Source of the DNA: Maylandia zebra
Taxonomy: Eukaryota > Chordata > Actinopteri > Cichliformes > Cichlidae
NCBI RefSeq assembly: GCF_041146795.1
Contig: NC_135184.1
Coordinates: 2,319,967-2,383,966 of the forward strand
DNA length: 64,000 bases
Reading direction: 5' to 3'
Shown: positions 11,270 to 22,890 of the stretch, one piece after another
Numbering within the stretch: position 1 is the stretch's first letter
How the letters are laid out: each line of letters starts with the position of its first letter
Position numbers and translations under genes: made by a program
The notes under the pieces: generated by a model
Database searches by the model: none
Told to the model about the DNA's origin: nothing
The model's input: the letters and a program-made list of their open reading frames with translations, nothing else

Positions 11270-11560
11270 CTAAATTCACAGCAACATGAATGTTTCTGAG
11301 TGTTTGTGCATCATGTGACCCAGATTTTTGGATCTGCTGTCAGATTGAAATGAAGACGATGAAACCACAGCAGCTTCAGCTGAGCTGTCAATCAGCAGCA
11401 GCAGTCTTATCTGTGGGCCGCAGGGGCTGATGGGAGCTTTGAGGACCTGTTAGAAACCACGTGGCCCTCGTCTGATCTCACAGCTCGTCCTTGTTTGGCC
11501 TCAGCTGCATCAGAGCGCCACTTCTCCCCAGGTTCACCAGAGGAAACACCACTGCACAAA
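11270..11560 (+). promoter_or_regulatory. V1 promoter region
   Basis: About 290 bp upstream of the V1 start are nearly identical upstream of V2 (about 31290-31588) and V3 (about 53395-53697). Visible motifs are RUNX-type AAACCACAG (about 11362-11370), a GATA site read on the other strand at CTTATCT (about 11406-11412), and an E-box CACGTG (11458-11463). No convincing TATA box is seen. The promoter role follows from position and conservation. Confidence 0.55.
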
Positions 11561-12021
11561 ATGCTTTTCCTCCCAGCTGCTGCTCTGTGCTGTCTGTGTT
11601 CAGGTGAGTGTTTCCAGCCAATCAGGAGCCAACAAAGTCAACCTGTAACAAACACTGTCACACTAACCTTCATCTATCTGTCTGTGTCTCTACAGCACTG
11701 GTTACCATGGCAGCAGAACAGCTGATTCAGGAGGATTTAACATTGACCAGGAGAGTTGGACAAAGTGTCTCCTTCAGCTGTGGAGGGACTGAACAGTGTG
11801 CTGACAGCTATCGGTACTGGTACCAGAAGAAAGAAAAAGAAACATTCAAAGTTATTCTGCGCATTTATACTAATGATGGCAGTGTTTATTCAGATTACGG
11901 TCACCCTCAGAAAAATGATTTCTCTGCTGAGATGAATCAGAACATCTTTGAATTGAAGATAGAGAAAGTTAAACTCGATCATTCAGCCACCTACTACTGT
12001 AACTGTGTTAAAGTTGATACC
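11561..12021 (+). CDS. TCR gamma-like V segment 1
   Basis: Leader exon 11561-11603 encodes MLFLPAAALCCLCS, a short hydrophobic signal peptide, with a GTGAGT donor. The V exon 11696-12021 follows a CTCTACAG acceptor. The V domain has Cys29 (SFSCGG), Trp42 (YWYQKK), the DHSATYYC motif ending in Cys102, and germline CDR3 start CNC. There is an extra Cys35 in CDR1 and a second Cys104 two residues after the conserved one. No stop or frameshift is present, so it appears functional. It would join J2 (14.4 kb downstream, same orientation) by deletion. Type assigned as gamma from linkage to the C genes and absence of D segments. Confidence 0.88.
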
Positions 12022-12059
12022 CACAGTGAGAAATGATCCCTGCAGCCTGAACAAAAACC
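12022..12059 (+). other. 23-type RSS of V1
   Basis: Heptamer CACAGTG (12022-12028), a 22-bp spacer (23 if the nonamer is shifted by one) and nonamer ACAAAAACC (12051-12059). This is the V-type signal that complements the 12-RSS on J. Confidence 0.93.
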
Positions 12060-13897
12060 AACAGATGAACAGATGTCAAACAGTGTCTGTGACAGGAAGA
12101 GAGCAGTAAACCACAGCCCAGCTTCACATGTTTCACCTCCATCTCAGAGTCACAAACATACTGAGCTCAGGGACCATTTTTATTTACTGCTGTCAGAAAT
12201 TCAATTCGATTTATTTCTGTTTAAACAGATTTTTCATCCTGTTTTAAGACAGAAACAAGAGGAACAGATGACATCAAACTTCCAAATGTAAACAAATGTA
12301 TCCTCAGTCCCACAAAAACATTTATTCAAAGTGAAAGAAAAACAGATTGTGTCAAACTGAGTCAAAGTCCATCCCTCATTCACAGTGTTAATGTTCTCTT
12401 CATGAAAACTCTTCCAGCAGCACTTGTTGTTTAACACCTTTCAGTACATTTAACCAGACACTTGGACTGATGTCAGGATTTTGTCCTTCTAGCAGCGGCT
12501 CGACTAAACACACAGATTTAACAAAAAGAGATTCCATGTAAAACACTTTCGTTCACCAGTTTTAACTCACATAACTTCACATTTCCTCAAATTGAATCTT
12601 AGTCATCTAATCACAGGAAGTTTCTGGGATTTTGTTCCAGACCTCCTGACAGAAATGCTGGAACTGAATCAGGTTTTTAAGACTCTTTGTTGAATTTTGC
12701 TTCTTTCCATAAATATATAATAAATAAACTTGACTTTGCTTTCTTTAAAGTGTAATGTTTGTCTTTTTGTTCACTTCCTCACTGATGACCTGACGTTTTC
12801 TGCACTACAACCACATTAGTGTTCTTCTTCATGCCACCTTATACTTATACCTAGTCCTTGTTTCAGTATCTTCAGAAGCTCCTTTGCTGTTGTTCTGGGA
12901 CTGATTTGCACTTTTCAAAACAGAGTCTGTTCATTTACAGGAGACTGAACACACATTGACTTACAGACCTATACATAGTTTTCAGTGCTAGAAGTTGTAT
13001 TTTCCTTTCCTACAAGGAGTAGTAGTTTTTTTCTTTAATTCAAATTACAAGGGGGGAAAACTGGCTTGATTTCCTGAGAACCATTGCTTATGATATGACG
13101 GCCATATTCAGTGTTTCCTCACAGGTTAGCTGCACAGAGAAAACCACAAAGCAAAAAAACGTAGCACACTTCGCACACGGCAGCGCCAAGAATGGTGTGT
13201 AATATAGTTATTAGACGCTTCAAACTTACAGAGAATGGCAGCAACAGCCTTCACTGTTTTATAAGACACTAGTTCAGATCAGACCGATGAGCCACTCACT
13301 GTTGTCAGGTTGTGTTGTGAAAGGACAGCCTGTCACATCCTGCCTGTTCAGAGAACCTGTAATATTATCACATGAACTATTACAGTCGAGCCTGAACCCA
13401 CAGTGGGTGGAGCTCCGTATTTCATTAGGAATGATGTGTGCTGCTCGTCATGATAATTGTTTTTAATCATAAAAGGTGATATTGTACAAGAGAGTATTGG
13501 AACAGGAGCGCTGAGGCTTCAGAATTTATCTCTGAATCCTCTTTTTGTAAGATTTCTTCAGCATTAAAGTAATCCAGTGACAGCTGTCAGTGTTTCCATG
13601 ACTACACAGCAAGCAGTAACTGTTGATGGTTAATTCAACAAACTGAACTGTAAACAAATACAGTTTAAAACAGCGCTTATGTGTAACTGTCCATCAACGT
13701 GACCAATCACATTAAAACCCTCTTCCTCTGGCTCCGTCCTCCTAACAGTCAAAAGGCAGGTGATTAAACTCCAATCGCATTCAAACTAATGACTGTAAAA
13801 CATGAACGACCTGACAGCTTCCCCCAAAAATGAAGTCAAAACATCTCTATCGCCCCCTGGAGTCTGGGTGCAGGTTTCCTTCCTCCTGAGTTTGACT
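12060..13897. other. V1 downstream flank and intergenic
   Basis: The first 410 bp or so closely match the flank 3' of V3 (54197-54620). In V2 the matching sequence is split by an L2 insertion. Beyond that the sequence is unique to this cassette and I see no gene in it. Confidence 0.5.
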
Positions 13898-14920
13898 CTA
13901 ATTACTAGGGGTGCAACGATACTCATATCGATATTGAACCGTTCGATACAGTGCTTTTGGTTCGGTACGCACATGTATCGAACAATACAAAATTTTTAAT
14001 TTATTTTATCAACTTTTCTTCTGACGATGCTGTCTGTGTTGAGAGCTCAGTGAATCTGCGCTCGACTACTCCGCCTAGGCTGCACTGTCGAGTGCAGATC
14101 CACTGAGCACAGCGCAAGCTAGCAAGACAGAAGCTAAGCTCGTTGCAACATGGCAAATTGAACCTCCCCCACCCTCACTCAGATCTGGTGTTTGGAACTA
14201 TTTTGGTCTTCATATTAAGTATGACCCTGAAGCGTCATGGACAAAAGTAAAACAGTATGTCAGATGTGCCACGCAATGCTCAATTACATGGGTGGGAACT
14301 AGTGCGTTAGTGCAGTTTGCTCGTTAACATGTTGCCGTCCAGCCCCACGCACGGGGCGATCCGCGGTAGCTCGTTAACGGAGATTTGCCGTGTTGTGGCG
14401 TTAACGTCATTTCAACGAGATTAACGCTGACAGCACTAGTGGGAACAAAATTAATATGACTGCACATTTACGCCGACATCATCCTACTGCAAAGACCAGT
14501 GGAAGCAGACAAAAACAACAAGCATGCTACAAACTTTACCCGAGTCATTTAGACAGCCGTTAGCACAGGATTCTCCTTATGGGGACCTGATATGTTTAAT
14601 ATGCTGCTGAGAATATAGCCCAGAAGAAGCGTATAGTATAGCTTTTATTTTGGAAAGAGCCATTTCTCTGTAATAAACTCTCTTTTCCAAAGATGAGTGA
14701 TTTCTCGATCAGATAGATTTATTTTTTTTATTACTTTGTTGTTTCAGCAACATTAAATTTAAAAACTGTACTTTTGAGTTAAAATATATATTTATAATTT
14801 TAATAAATGACAAATTAAAAAAGCATGAACATTTTTTTGTATCGAAAAAATATCGAACCGTGACACCAAAGTATCGAACGAACCGTGAGTTTTGTGTATC
14901 GTTGCACCGCTACTAATTAC
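13898..14920. mobile_element. non-autonomous hAT element with 8-bp target duplication
   Basis: The element proper is 13906-14912. Its ends are inverted (TAGGGGTGCAACGATAC and the complement of TAGCGGTGCAACGATAC). Exact 8-bp duplications CTAATTAC flank it at 13898-13905 and 14913-14920. The TIRs extend inward with imperfect similarity around GTATCGAAC motifs. An inner stretch near 14140-14290 and 14447-14560 looks like decayed hAT transposase 5' sequence but is not open. A second element is inserted at 14300-14438. Confidence 0.88.
14300..14438. mobile_element. hAT-like MITE nested inside the larger hAT element
   Basis: A 139-bp insertion bounded by exact 8-bp duplications GTGGGAAC (14292-14299 and 14439-14446). 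Its ends are inverted: TAGTGCGTTAG on the left and the complement of TAGTGCTGTCAG on the right. It has no coding capacity. It must be younger than its host element. Confidence 0.85.
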
Positions 14921-14930
14921 GTTAGTTAGT

Positions 14931-14976
14931 TAATGCTGTTAAACTGGGTGCAGCGTCACCCAGTTTAACAGCATTA
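14931..14976. repeat. perfect inverted repeat, 20-bp arms
   Basis: Arms 14931-14950 and 14957-14976 are perfectly complementary around a 6-base loop (CAGCGT). The structure starts 11 bp after the right target duplication of the hAT element. Function unknown; it could be the remnant of a palindromic MITE or an end-processing footprint. Confidence 0.8.
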
Positions 14977-15159
14977 TCGTTTAACAGTCGGGTCCTTCCG
15001 TCTAACTGACAGAAGGACTCGAGGCACTGACACACTTTGTCAGTAAGTTAAATTTTTGTTTGTAAGCTAATCAGTAACTAACATCATTAGCTAGCTAAGA
15101 TGATGACAGTCATGTTTGTTAGCTAATCTGTGCACATGAGTGAATTTACCCTGACTAAA

Positions 15160-18100
15160 GAATCAGAATCAGAATCAGAAAGGGGTTTATTGCCAAATGT
15201 TGAGCAGGTTTACAACATTAGGAAATTGCTGCGGTGCTTCAGTGCAAACATAATGTCATAAATAGCACTTAAATAGACATGAAAAAATAAAAGTAGGAAT
15301 AAGAATTAAAAGTGCTACATAGAAAGATATGTGCATGAGATATACATGGGATATATACATGAGAATAAGAATAGAGTGCTACGTGGAAAGATATATACAT
15401 GAGTGCAGGTGGTGATCAGTGCCAAACATGGAATGATGCAGTGAACACAGCGTAGGGTCATGTGTTAGTGGTGGGGACAGTCATATGGTTATTGTTCATG
15501 TGTCCAACAGCAGAGGGGAAGAAACTGTTCTTATGGCGAGAGGTTCTGGTGCGAATGGACCGGAGCCTCCTGCCTGAGGGGAGCAGGTCAAACAGACTGT
15601 GTCCAGGGTGAGAAGGGTCAGCTGAGATCCGGGCTGCACGCCGCAGTGTCCTGGAGGTGTACAGGTCCTGCAAAGATGGGAGTCTGCAGCCAATCACCTT
15701 CTCAGCAGAGCGCACAACACGCTGCAGTCTCTGTTTGTCCCTGATAGTGGCTCCAGCGTACCACACGGTGATGGAGGAGGTGAGGATGGACTCGATGATT
15801 GCAGTGTAGAACTGCATCATCGTCCGTGTTGGCAGGTTGAATTTCTTCAGCTGCCTCAGGAAGTACATCCTCTGCTGGGCTTTCTTGATGACGGAGGTGA
15901 TGGTGGGCTCCCACTTCAGGTCCTGGGTGATGGTGGTACCCAGGAAGCGGAATGAGTCCACAGAGGTGATGGGGGTGTCAGTCAGGATGATGGGGGGGAG
16001 TGGGGCTGTGTGCTTCCTGAAGTCCACAATAATCTCCACTGTCTTCTGGGCATTCAGCACCAGGTTGTTGTGGCTGCACCAGGACACCAGACGTTCAACC
16101 TCCCTCCTGTAGGCAGACTCGTCCCCGTCCGAGATGAGCCCAATAACGGTGGTGTCATCTGCAAACTTGATTAGCTTGACAGACTGGTGGGTGGAGGTGC
16201 AGCAGTTGGTGTACAGGGAGAAGAGCAGAGGAGAAAGAACACAGCCCTGAGGGGAGCCGGTGCTGATGGTCCGGGAGTCCGAGACATTCTTTCCCAGCCT
16301 CACATGCTGCTTCCTGTCCGTCAGGAAGTCAGTGATCCACCGACAGATGGGATCAGGCACATTCATCTGGGAAAGCTTGCCTCGGAGATGGTCTGGAAGG
16401 ATGGTGTTGAAGGCAGAGCTGAAGTCCACAAACAGGATCCTGGCGTAGGTTCCTGGGGAGTCCAGATGCTGCAGGATGAAGTGTAGGGCCATGTTGATGG
16501 CGTCATCTACAGACCTGTTGGCTCTGTATGCAAACTGCAGGGGATCCAGGAGGGGGGCCGTGAGGGTCTTGAGATGGGAGAGAACTAGGCGGTCAAATGA
16601 CTTCATGACCACAGATGTCAGAGCCACGGGTCTGTAGTCATTTAGTCCAGTGATCCTAGGTTTCTTGGGGACAGGGATTATGGTAGAGGACTTGAAGCAG
16701 GCAGGCACATGACATGCCTGCAGTGAGGAGTTGAAAATGCCAGAAAACACTGGGGCCAGCTCGTTTGCACAGTGTCTGAGGGTGGCAGGAGACACACCGT
16801 CTGGGCCGGGAGCTTTTCGAGCATTCAGACTCTTAAACTGCTTCCTCACATCTGCTTCATGAATATGAAGAGTTGTGGTGGGAGGAGGTGGTGGTGTGAA
16901 ATCCTCTTTTGTGTGGGGTGAGGAGGGGGGTGTTGTAGGTGAACAGTTTGAAGGTGGTGATGGCTCTATGGAGGGGGGAGAGGTGGGGGAATTAGTGTCC
17001 AAAGTGCCTCTATTGTTGGGGCCGTTGGAGGTGTGAAGGCTGCCTGATGGCTCGTCAAAACGGCAGTAGAAGTCGTTGAGGGTGTTGGCCAAGAGCAAGT
17101 CATCAGTGGAGTGGGGGGTTTTAGGCTTGTAGTTGGTGATATTCCTAAAACCTTTCCACACAGAGGCCGAGTCATTCTCTGAGATCTGCTGCTGCATCTT
17201 CTCAGAGTGCTGATGTTTAGCAATGTCCACTTCTTTAGTGAACCTGTACTTGGCCTCTCTGTAGCAGTCCCTGTCTCCGCTTCTGAACGCCTTTCTCTTT
17301 TCCAGCCACAGCTTTTTGAGTTTAGGAGTAAACCAGGGTTTGTCATTGTTATAACTCACCCTGGTGCGTGATGGCACAATGCTGTCCTCACAGAAGTGGA
17401 TATAGGAGGTGACAGTGTCCGTAGACTCGTCCAAGCTGTTAGAAGCAGCCTTCAATGTGTCCCAGTCTGTGGTCTCCAAACACGTGCGAAGCTCCTCCAC
17501 AGCCTCGTTGCTCCACAGTTTTTTAGTCCTCACGACAGGTTTGGAGAGCTTCAGCCTCTGTCTGTACGCGGGGATTAGGTGGATCATGACGTGGTCAGAA
17601 AGTCCGAGTGAAGCGCGGGGCACCGCGCGATAGGCCCCGCTGATCGTGCTGTAGCAGTGGTCTAATGTCCTCTCCTCTCTGGTCGGGCATTTAATATACT
17701 GCTTATATTTCGGGGGCTCATGGCTCAGATTGGCTTTGTTAAAGTCCCCAAGAGCAATGATGAGAGAGTCCGGGAATGTCCGCTCCATGTGGAGAATCTG
17801 CTCCGCGAGTGCGCACTGAGCTGCCTGCGCATCTGCGTCTGGCGGGATGTAAACAGCGGCCAGGATGAATGAGGCAAACTCCCGCGGAGAATAAAACGGT
17901 TTGCAGTGGATAAAAAGATATTCCAGAGAGGAAGAGCAGTGCTGAGCAATCACTGTCACATCTGTGCACCAGCCACTATTGATGTAGAAGCAGACACCTC
18001 CACCTTTGGACTTACCGGAGAGAGCGGCCTGCCGGTCCGCGCGCAGCAGATGGAAGCCCTCCAGCTTGAGCGCGCAGTCTGGGATGTTCACACTGAGCCA

Positions 18101-18530
18101 CGACTCCGTAAAACATAAGACACAGGAGGAGGCAAAGTCTCTGTTCATGCTTCTCATCAGGGCCAGTTCGTCAATCTTATTCCCGAGTGAGCGTACATTA
18201 GAAAGGAAGATCCCAGGAAGGGCCGTTCGCAGTCCGCGTCTCCTCAAACGCACGAGTGCGCCGGCTCGCTTCCCTCTCTTTCGGCGTCTCGCTTTCCTGG
18301 TCAGAGTCAGCAGTAAATCTGCCGCAGATGCGACAAATATTGGAAATAAATCCACAGGCGTTGTAGTCCTGCAGTTAAGGAGCTCTTCTCTGGTGTAAGA
18401 ATATCCAGAGGAGTGCCCAGACACAGAAGAAATGCACAAAAACAAAACAAAAGTAACGCACTGAAGCACCAGGGCATCCATACGCGGCGCCATCTTGGTG
18501 AATTCCTTAGAAATCACTGTGAGCCTGAAT
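15160..18530 (-). mobile_element. near full-length Rex1-type LINE
   Basis: A minus-strand non-LTR retrotransposon with one long open frame (18493-15458), a short 5' leader and a 3' UTR of about 300 bp. The 3' UTR ends in a repeated TTCTGA tail (seen as GAATCAGAATCAGAATC near 15160-15180), typical of this fish LINE family. A possible duplication of GTGAATT is seen near 15140 and near 18499. The exact 5' end is not certain. Confidence 0.8.
15458..18493 (-). CDS. Rex1/CR1-type LINE ORF2: endonuclease and reverse transcriptase
   Basis: One uninterrupted frame of about 1,010 residues. I chose the ATG at 18493 ([12 protein letters not shown]) over one eight codons upstream because it opens a hydrophobic N-terminus. 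Counting from the upstream ATG, the APE-type endonuclease has CFTESWL (about 134), GDFNKANL (about 256) and SDHVMIHL (about 308). Reverse transcriptase has [15 protein letters not shown] (about 562), [11 protein letters not shown] (about 695), [16 protein letters not shown] (about 745) and the catalytic FADDT box (about 784). A CR1/Rex1-type C-terminal region follows ([10 protein letters not shown], then [14 protein letters not shown]). The protein would nick DNA and copy its own RNA by target-primed reverse transcription. No stop or frameshift is visible, so the copy may be recent or still competent. It has no link to the TCR genes. Confidence 0.88.
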   Translation of the reverse strand: MAPRMDALVLQCVTFVLFLCISSVSGHSSGYSYTREELLNCRTTTPVDLFPIFVASAADLLLTLTRKARRRKRGKRAGALVRLRRRGLRTALPGIFLSNVRSLGNKIDELALMRSMNRDFASSCVLCFTESWLSVNIPDCALKLEGFHLLRADRQAALSGKSKGGGVCFYINSGWCTDVTVIAQHCSSSLEYLFIHCKPFYSPREFASFILAAVYIPPDADAQAAQCALAEQILHMERTFPDSLIIALGDFNKANLSHEPPKYKQYIKCPTREERTLDHCYSTISGAYRAVPRASLGLSDHVMIHLIPAYRQRLKLSKPVVRTKKLWSNEAVEELRTCLETTDWDTLKAASNSLDESTDTVTSYIHFCEDSIVPSRTRVSYNNDKPWFTPKLKKLWLEKRKAFRSGDRDCYREAKYRFTKEVDIAKHQHSEKMQQQISENDSASVWKGFRNITNYKPKTPHSTDDLLLANTLNDFYCRFDEPSGSLHTSNGPNNRGTLDTNSPTSPPSIEPSPPSNCSPTTPPSSPHTKEDFTPPPPPTTTLHIHEADVRKQFKSLNARKAPGPDGVSPATLRHCANELAPVFSGIFNSSLQACHVPACFKSSTIIPVPKKPRITGLNDYRPVALTSVVMKSFDRLVLSHLKTLTAPLLDPLQFAYRANRSVDDAINMALHFILQHLDSPGTYARILFVDFSSAFNTILPDHLRGKLSQMNVPDPICRWITDFLTDRKQHVRLGKNVSDSRTISTGSPQGCVLSPLLFSLYTNCCTSTHQSVKLIKFADDTTVIGLISDGDESAYRREVERLVSWCSHNNLVLNAQKTVEIIVDFRKHTAPLPPIILTDTPITSVDSFRFLGTTITQDLKWEPTITSVIKKAQQRMYFLRQLKKFNLPTRTMMQFYTAIIESILTSSITVWYAGATIRDKQRLQRVVRSAEKVIGCRLPSLQDLYTSRTLRRAARISADPSHPGHSLFDLLPSGRRLRSIRTRTSRHKNSFFPSAVGHMNNNHMTVPTTNT

Positions 18531-18664
18531 GCTGATTAAAGTCAATGCTGTAGTTCAGACATTAGCTCTGCTGCTCGGACTGAACTGAACTGAAGGATGT
18601 TCAGACCTGCAGCTGAAGATGAGGCACTGAAACGTTTATATGAGAAACAGAAAAGTCGAAGAGG
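18531..18664. other. short spacer between LINE copies
   Basis: No feature recognised. Confidence 0.4.
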
Positions 18665-19617
18665 CTCAACTGGTGGGGGAGGTTGTCACATCTTTCAGGA
18701 GCTTTCCTCTCTTCAGGAACTCTCTCTGCAGGAGGGGGAGATACAGGAGAGGTGGAGGAAGATCTCAGCCTGGGCGTCTATTGTCTTGTGTAGTCTGGAA
18801 GATGAGTGGATGATGGGGTGGGTGCAGTTTTCTCTGTGGTGGGGTCAGGTGGGCTGTCCCGGGCTCTGTGGGGCCAGGCGGCGCTGCTGCACTGGGCCCC
18901 AGTCCGGATGGGCCTGGGTCCCCTTTCCATGACGGGTTGCGGAGTATGGGGGTGCCTACTGGGGTCAGTGGGGGAGCTGGCCCCAGGGAGGGGTCACTTG
19001 CCCCTCCCTTCCTTCCCTCCCCATCTCCAGCTGCCTCCCTCTTCCGGCTCCACCACAATCACCCACACATGCAGGGCCTTGGGGTAAAGCTGTGTCACCA
19101 GGGTGCAGGGGAGGCTACCCCCCCCCCCCCCCCCTCTGTCCCCTTCTGGCTGCCTGTGCCTCAATTTTATCCCACAACTTAGACATTCACATTACTCACA
19201 CTCTCATTACACATACATATAGGATCTTGGGGGTGGGCACAATCACGGACTCCAAAAGACCATCAGGGTGTACACCTCACCCCTGGCGTCGTTGCCCACC
19301 TCTCAATGTTAAATACACGTAGACATTGAGGGCTAGCAGGAGGGACCATGCCCTTACCTGCTGCTCTCTGGCAGGTAGCTCCATGCCCTCCTGGGTTTTA
19401 AATACACCTTAGAACACACATGCATCAACACTACAATGAGCGGGTGGAGGGAGGTTTGGAGTCTTCTCTCACCCCCGTTCTCTGCGACCTGCTGGAGCGG
19501 GGGGGCTAGGAGGAGTTGGCCGTCCGACTGCGGTCTGGAGTGTGGGGCCTCCCTGCTGCTGCGGAGTCGGGGCGGTCTGCCTCTCCCCACCACAGGGAAA
19601 AGGGTAACACCACCTGG
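18665..19617 (+). repeat. 5'-truncated L1/Tx1 LINE copy, 3' UTR only
   Basis: Strongly similar, in inverted orientation, to about 66-1110. The open frames in the two copies are near-identical where they overlap (for example EIQERWRKISAW followed by IVLCSLEDEW). Similarity starts abruptly at GGCTCAACTGGTGGGGG and ends near CACCACCTGGG. It is therefore a severely 5'-truncated insertion of the element at the left edge. The open frames are composition-driven and not genes. Confidence 0.7.
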
Positions 19618-20160
19618 GATAATATATATTTTAAATATGTAACTTTCTACAGGACTGAATATAACATCATTATGTAAAAGTCCAGAGTCTCTGTGCTTCA
19701 TCTGAGGATGATGTGAAAACTTCTAACATCACACAAAGTAAAGGTCTCTATCACACTGCTCATGAAATGCAGATTTGTCCATCTTCTATTTTGGGCGTCT
19801 AGTGGAGGTCTGAAGATTTCCCTCTGAGGAAGCTGCTGGTGAAGATTGCGAGTTCTGCTTGATCCCTGCGGTGACCTTCAGTTCCTGATGTTTCTGAAAT
19901 GACACATCAGGAGTCTTCCTCCGTGGGTCAACAGAAGCTGTGATAAATGAAAGGGAGGACATTTCTCAAACCTCTGGACCCAGGAAACCCAGCTTGGTCC
20001 TCATGGTCACGTTCACTTGTTGCTCCCCAGGGTGAATGTAGCTGTTGATAATGATGTGGACTTTGGACCCTGTTATTAAATGAAAAGAACAAATTACACT
20101 TCTATCAAACCTTTTGTCAGTGTGCTTTATTTCATTTAAACTTTCCATGTTAGCAGGCTG
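19618..20160. other. intergenic
   Basis: No gene, RNA or repeat recognised. Confidence 0.4.
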
Positions 20161-21447
20161 TAGAGCGCTCTGTGTGAACCCCCAGGGGTGTGTTCTGAGC
20201 CCCCTGCTGTACTCTTTGTACACATATGACTGTGTGGCCACTACCAGCTCCACCACCATCATCAAGTTTGCTGACGACACCGTCGTGGTGGGCCTGATCT
20301 CTGATAACAACGAGACGGCCTACCTGAAGGAGATTAGGAATCTGGAGAACTGGTGCCAGAGGAACAACCTCCTTCTAAACGTCAGTAAGACAAAGGAGCT
20401 GATAGTGGACTTCAGCACTAAGCAGGAGAGGAACTACCAGACCCCCGTCATCAACGAGTGCCCAGTGGAGAGAGTGGACAGCTTCAAATACCTTGGAGTT
20501 CACATCACGCAGGACCTGTCATGGTCCTGTCACATCAACACCGTGGTGAAAAAGGCCCGTCAGCGTCTCTACCACCTCAGACGCTTGAGAGACTTCCAAC
20601 TGCCCTCCAAGGTGCTCAGGAACTTTTACTCGTGCACCATAGAGAGCATCCTGGCGGGAAACATCTTAACCTGGTTCGGGAACAGCACCATGCAGGACAG
20701 ACGAGCTCTACAGAGGGTTGTGCGGTCAGCTGAGCGCACCATCCGCTCCGAGCTCCCTGACCTGCACTCAATCTACAGCAGGCGGTGCTGGACCAAGGCC
20801 AGGAAGATGGTGAAGGACCTCAGCCATCCCAACAACAGACTGTTCTCTCTGCTGAGGTCAGGAAAGCGATTCCGCTCCCTGAAGACCAACACAGAGAGAC
20901 TGAGGAGGAGCTTCTTCCCGCAGGCGATACGGTCTCTCAATCACACCACCACACAGTACTGACCCACACATATGGTTCTTACACACACACTGGACTTTCT
21001 GGACTTTGGTTTTGCACAACACTGGTCACTATATTCTTCATTTCCGGTTAATACTTGTACAGCTGCTGTTATTGTGTATATATTTATTTAGATTTATATT
21101 TCTTCATACATTCTTATATAGTTCTATATTGTGTATTTTGTTGTACAGTTATTTTATTTTCAACTTTAATTTATATATTTTATCTTATTCTTCCCAGTTA
21201 AATTTACCCTTCATTCTAATTTGTGTTGTACAGTTATTTCATTTTTAACCTTAATTTATATTTTATTCCTTCCTAGTTAAATTTACCCTTTTTAATTTTT
21301 CATATTTAGTTCCTATCTTATTCATAGCCTTTTCCTTTTTTGTTCTCTTTAGGTCACGAGCAGTTGTCCAAGCATTTCACTACATATCGTACTGTGTATG
21401 ACTGTGTACGTGACAAATAAAAAATTTAAATTTGAATTTGAATTTGA
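20161..21447 (+). pseudogene. 5'-truncated Rex1-type LINE (RT C-terminal half)
   Basis: Coding similarity starts at about 20175 with [18 protein letters not shown], continues through the catalytic KFADDTVVVGLISD, then thumb and C-terminal region (KYLGVHITQDLSWSCHI, LTWFGNSTMQDRRALQRVV) to the stop at 20962. The frame is open for about 260 codons, but the endonuclease and RT fingers are absent. A 3' UTR follows and ends in a repeated TTTGAA tail near 21425-21447. It is closer to the LINE at 61.4-63.9 kb (shared KTKELIVDF/KTKELVVDF and YLGVHI) than to the one at 15.2-18.5 kb. The upstream ATG at 20114 lies in flanking sequence and is unlikely to be used. Confidence 0.82.
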
Positions 21448-22505
21448 ACTGAATCTAAAACTGTTTAAATCCATATAATTCAGATACTAACAGTAACTCT
21501 GGGTCTCTGTGGAGTCTGCTGCTGATGTCATCTCTGTCTAAAACAGGATAAGAAAAAATGAGACCTGTGGAATCATTGAAGCATAAAGACTACGGGAGTA
21601 ACAGGTGTGCAGCATCGCTAGCTAGCAACAACCCTCTAATACCGTGTGGCTAATCTAGCTAATGATCGCTTACAGTTAGAATGACAGAGATGACATTTTG
21701 TATAAAAACTGCTAAAACTGTTTCACAGGTTGTTGATCCTGTCGTGTTCTTTGTGTGTTTGGCAGCCATCATGAAGCTGTACGTGTCCATCACTGCTGTC
21801 AGTGTGAGAGCAGGACTTCTGTGTATTCTGGCTATCAAACAGCTCTACAGAGCACACTGTTTGTTCTTTAAAACATTTATTTAATCACAGTTCAGTGGCC
21901 GTGATATCACCACTGTTCTCTGTAATTCCACTTCTAAATCACAGAATTTCACCTTGGATGTCAGGTTGTGTTTTTGTGCCAGCAAACATTTTAAAACTGT
22001 TCTGACTTCAGTTCTTCTCAGACTGAACCATCAGGAGGATTCATACCTGCAACACCTGGAACCAGTCAGCTGGAGGCAGCAGCAGTTTGTCTCAGAACAA
22101 CTTTATGAACAAAAAAAAGTAATCTCAGAGAGATAGATACCAACCTCTCAACATGGATTCAAACCAATAACCTTCATCTGATCGACCTTTCAGGCTACAC
22201 CTGTTATTTGTAGCTGTCCACTGTAACACAGCAGGCTGAAACTGACTCTGATCCACAAAGCAGGACCTCTGCTAACTGGAATGCAGCCGTCATTATCACA
22301 CCTGTATTTTTCCTCCTGTGAACTAAAGACATCTGCTGTGGAAGAGGTCTGTCTGTGTCCCACATGTCTGTCTGTGACTCTCAGGTGCATCACTGTTTAC
22401 AGGATCACAAGGATCCACCTGACAGCAAGAACACAGGAGATGGAGGCGAATCCATCAGCAAACCATTAAAGTCCTTCACAGTAATCTGCTTAAATGATCT
22501 TAATA
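21448..22505. other. intergenic
   Basis: Roughly 1 kb without a recognisable gene. Short open frames on both strands show no domain. Confidence 0.4.
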
Positions 22506-22587
22506 TATGCTGCTCAACAAATAAAGGGAACCCTTAAACAACACAATGTAACTCCAAGTGTTCCCTTTATGTTGTTGAGCAGTATAT
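22506..22587. mobile_element. Tc1/mariner-type TIR pair (tiny MITE)
   Basis: The inverted ends TGCTGCTCAACAAATAAAGG and the complement of the matching right end enclose about 30 bp. They are bordered by TA-rich sequence that fits a TA target. This is a known style of fish Tc1/mariner deletion derivative; the family assignment is by appearance. Confidence 0.6.
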
Positions 22588-22659
22588 AACTTGGAATGTA
22601 ATTTAGGAAAGTTTGAGCAGCATTGTCACAGCCACACTGTGCTGCTAACTTTAAATGAC

Positions 22660-22890
22660 TGTCAGGTGATTTGTGACAGAAGGACAGCAGCAGAGTGAAA
22701 GGAAGGTTTACAGGATGTTGGTGAGAGCTGCTGTGATGTCTGGTTTGGATCCTGTGGCTCTGATAAAAAGACAGGAGGCCGAACTGAAGATGTTCAGACT
22801 TTCACTGGACAAGATTAGAAATGAGTTCATCAGAGACAAAGTCAGAGAGGCTGATATCCTAATCTTTCCTGGGAATAACACTCCAGGAAA
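22660..22890 (+). pseudogene. RTE-clade LINE, C-terminal scrap
   Basis: About 60 codons are similar to the conserved C-terminus of RTE-type reverse transcriptases: ERKVYRMLVRAAVMSGLD, then KRQEAELKMFRLSLDKIRNE and DKVREADI. Expected catalytic regions are absent, and the block just before IRNE is shortened. It is a decayed fragment. Confidence 0.6.

Noticed and set aside
15837..16486. Plus-strand open frames inside the Rex1-type LINE
   Set aside because: Complement of a well-supported reverse transcriptase frame.
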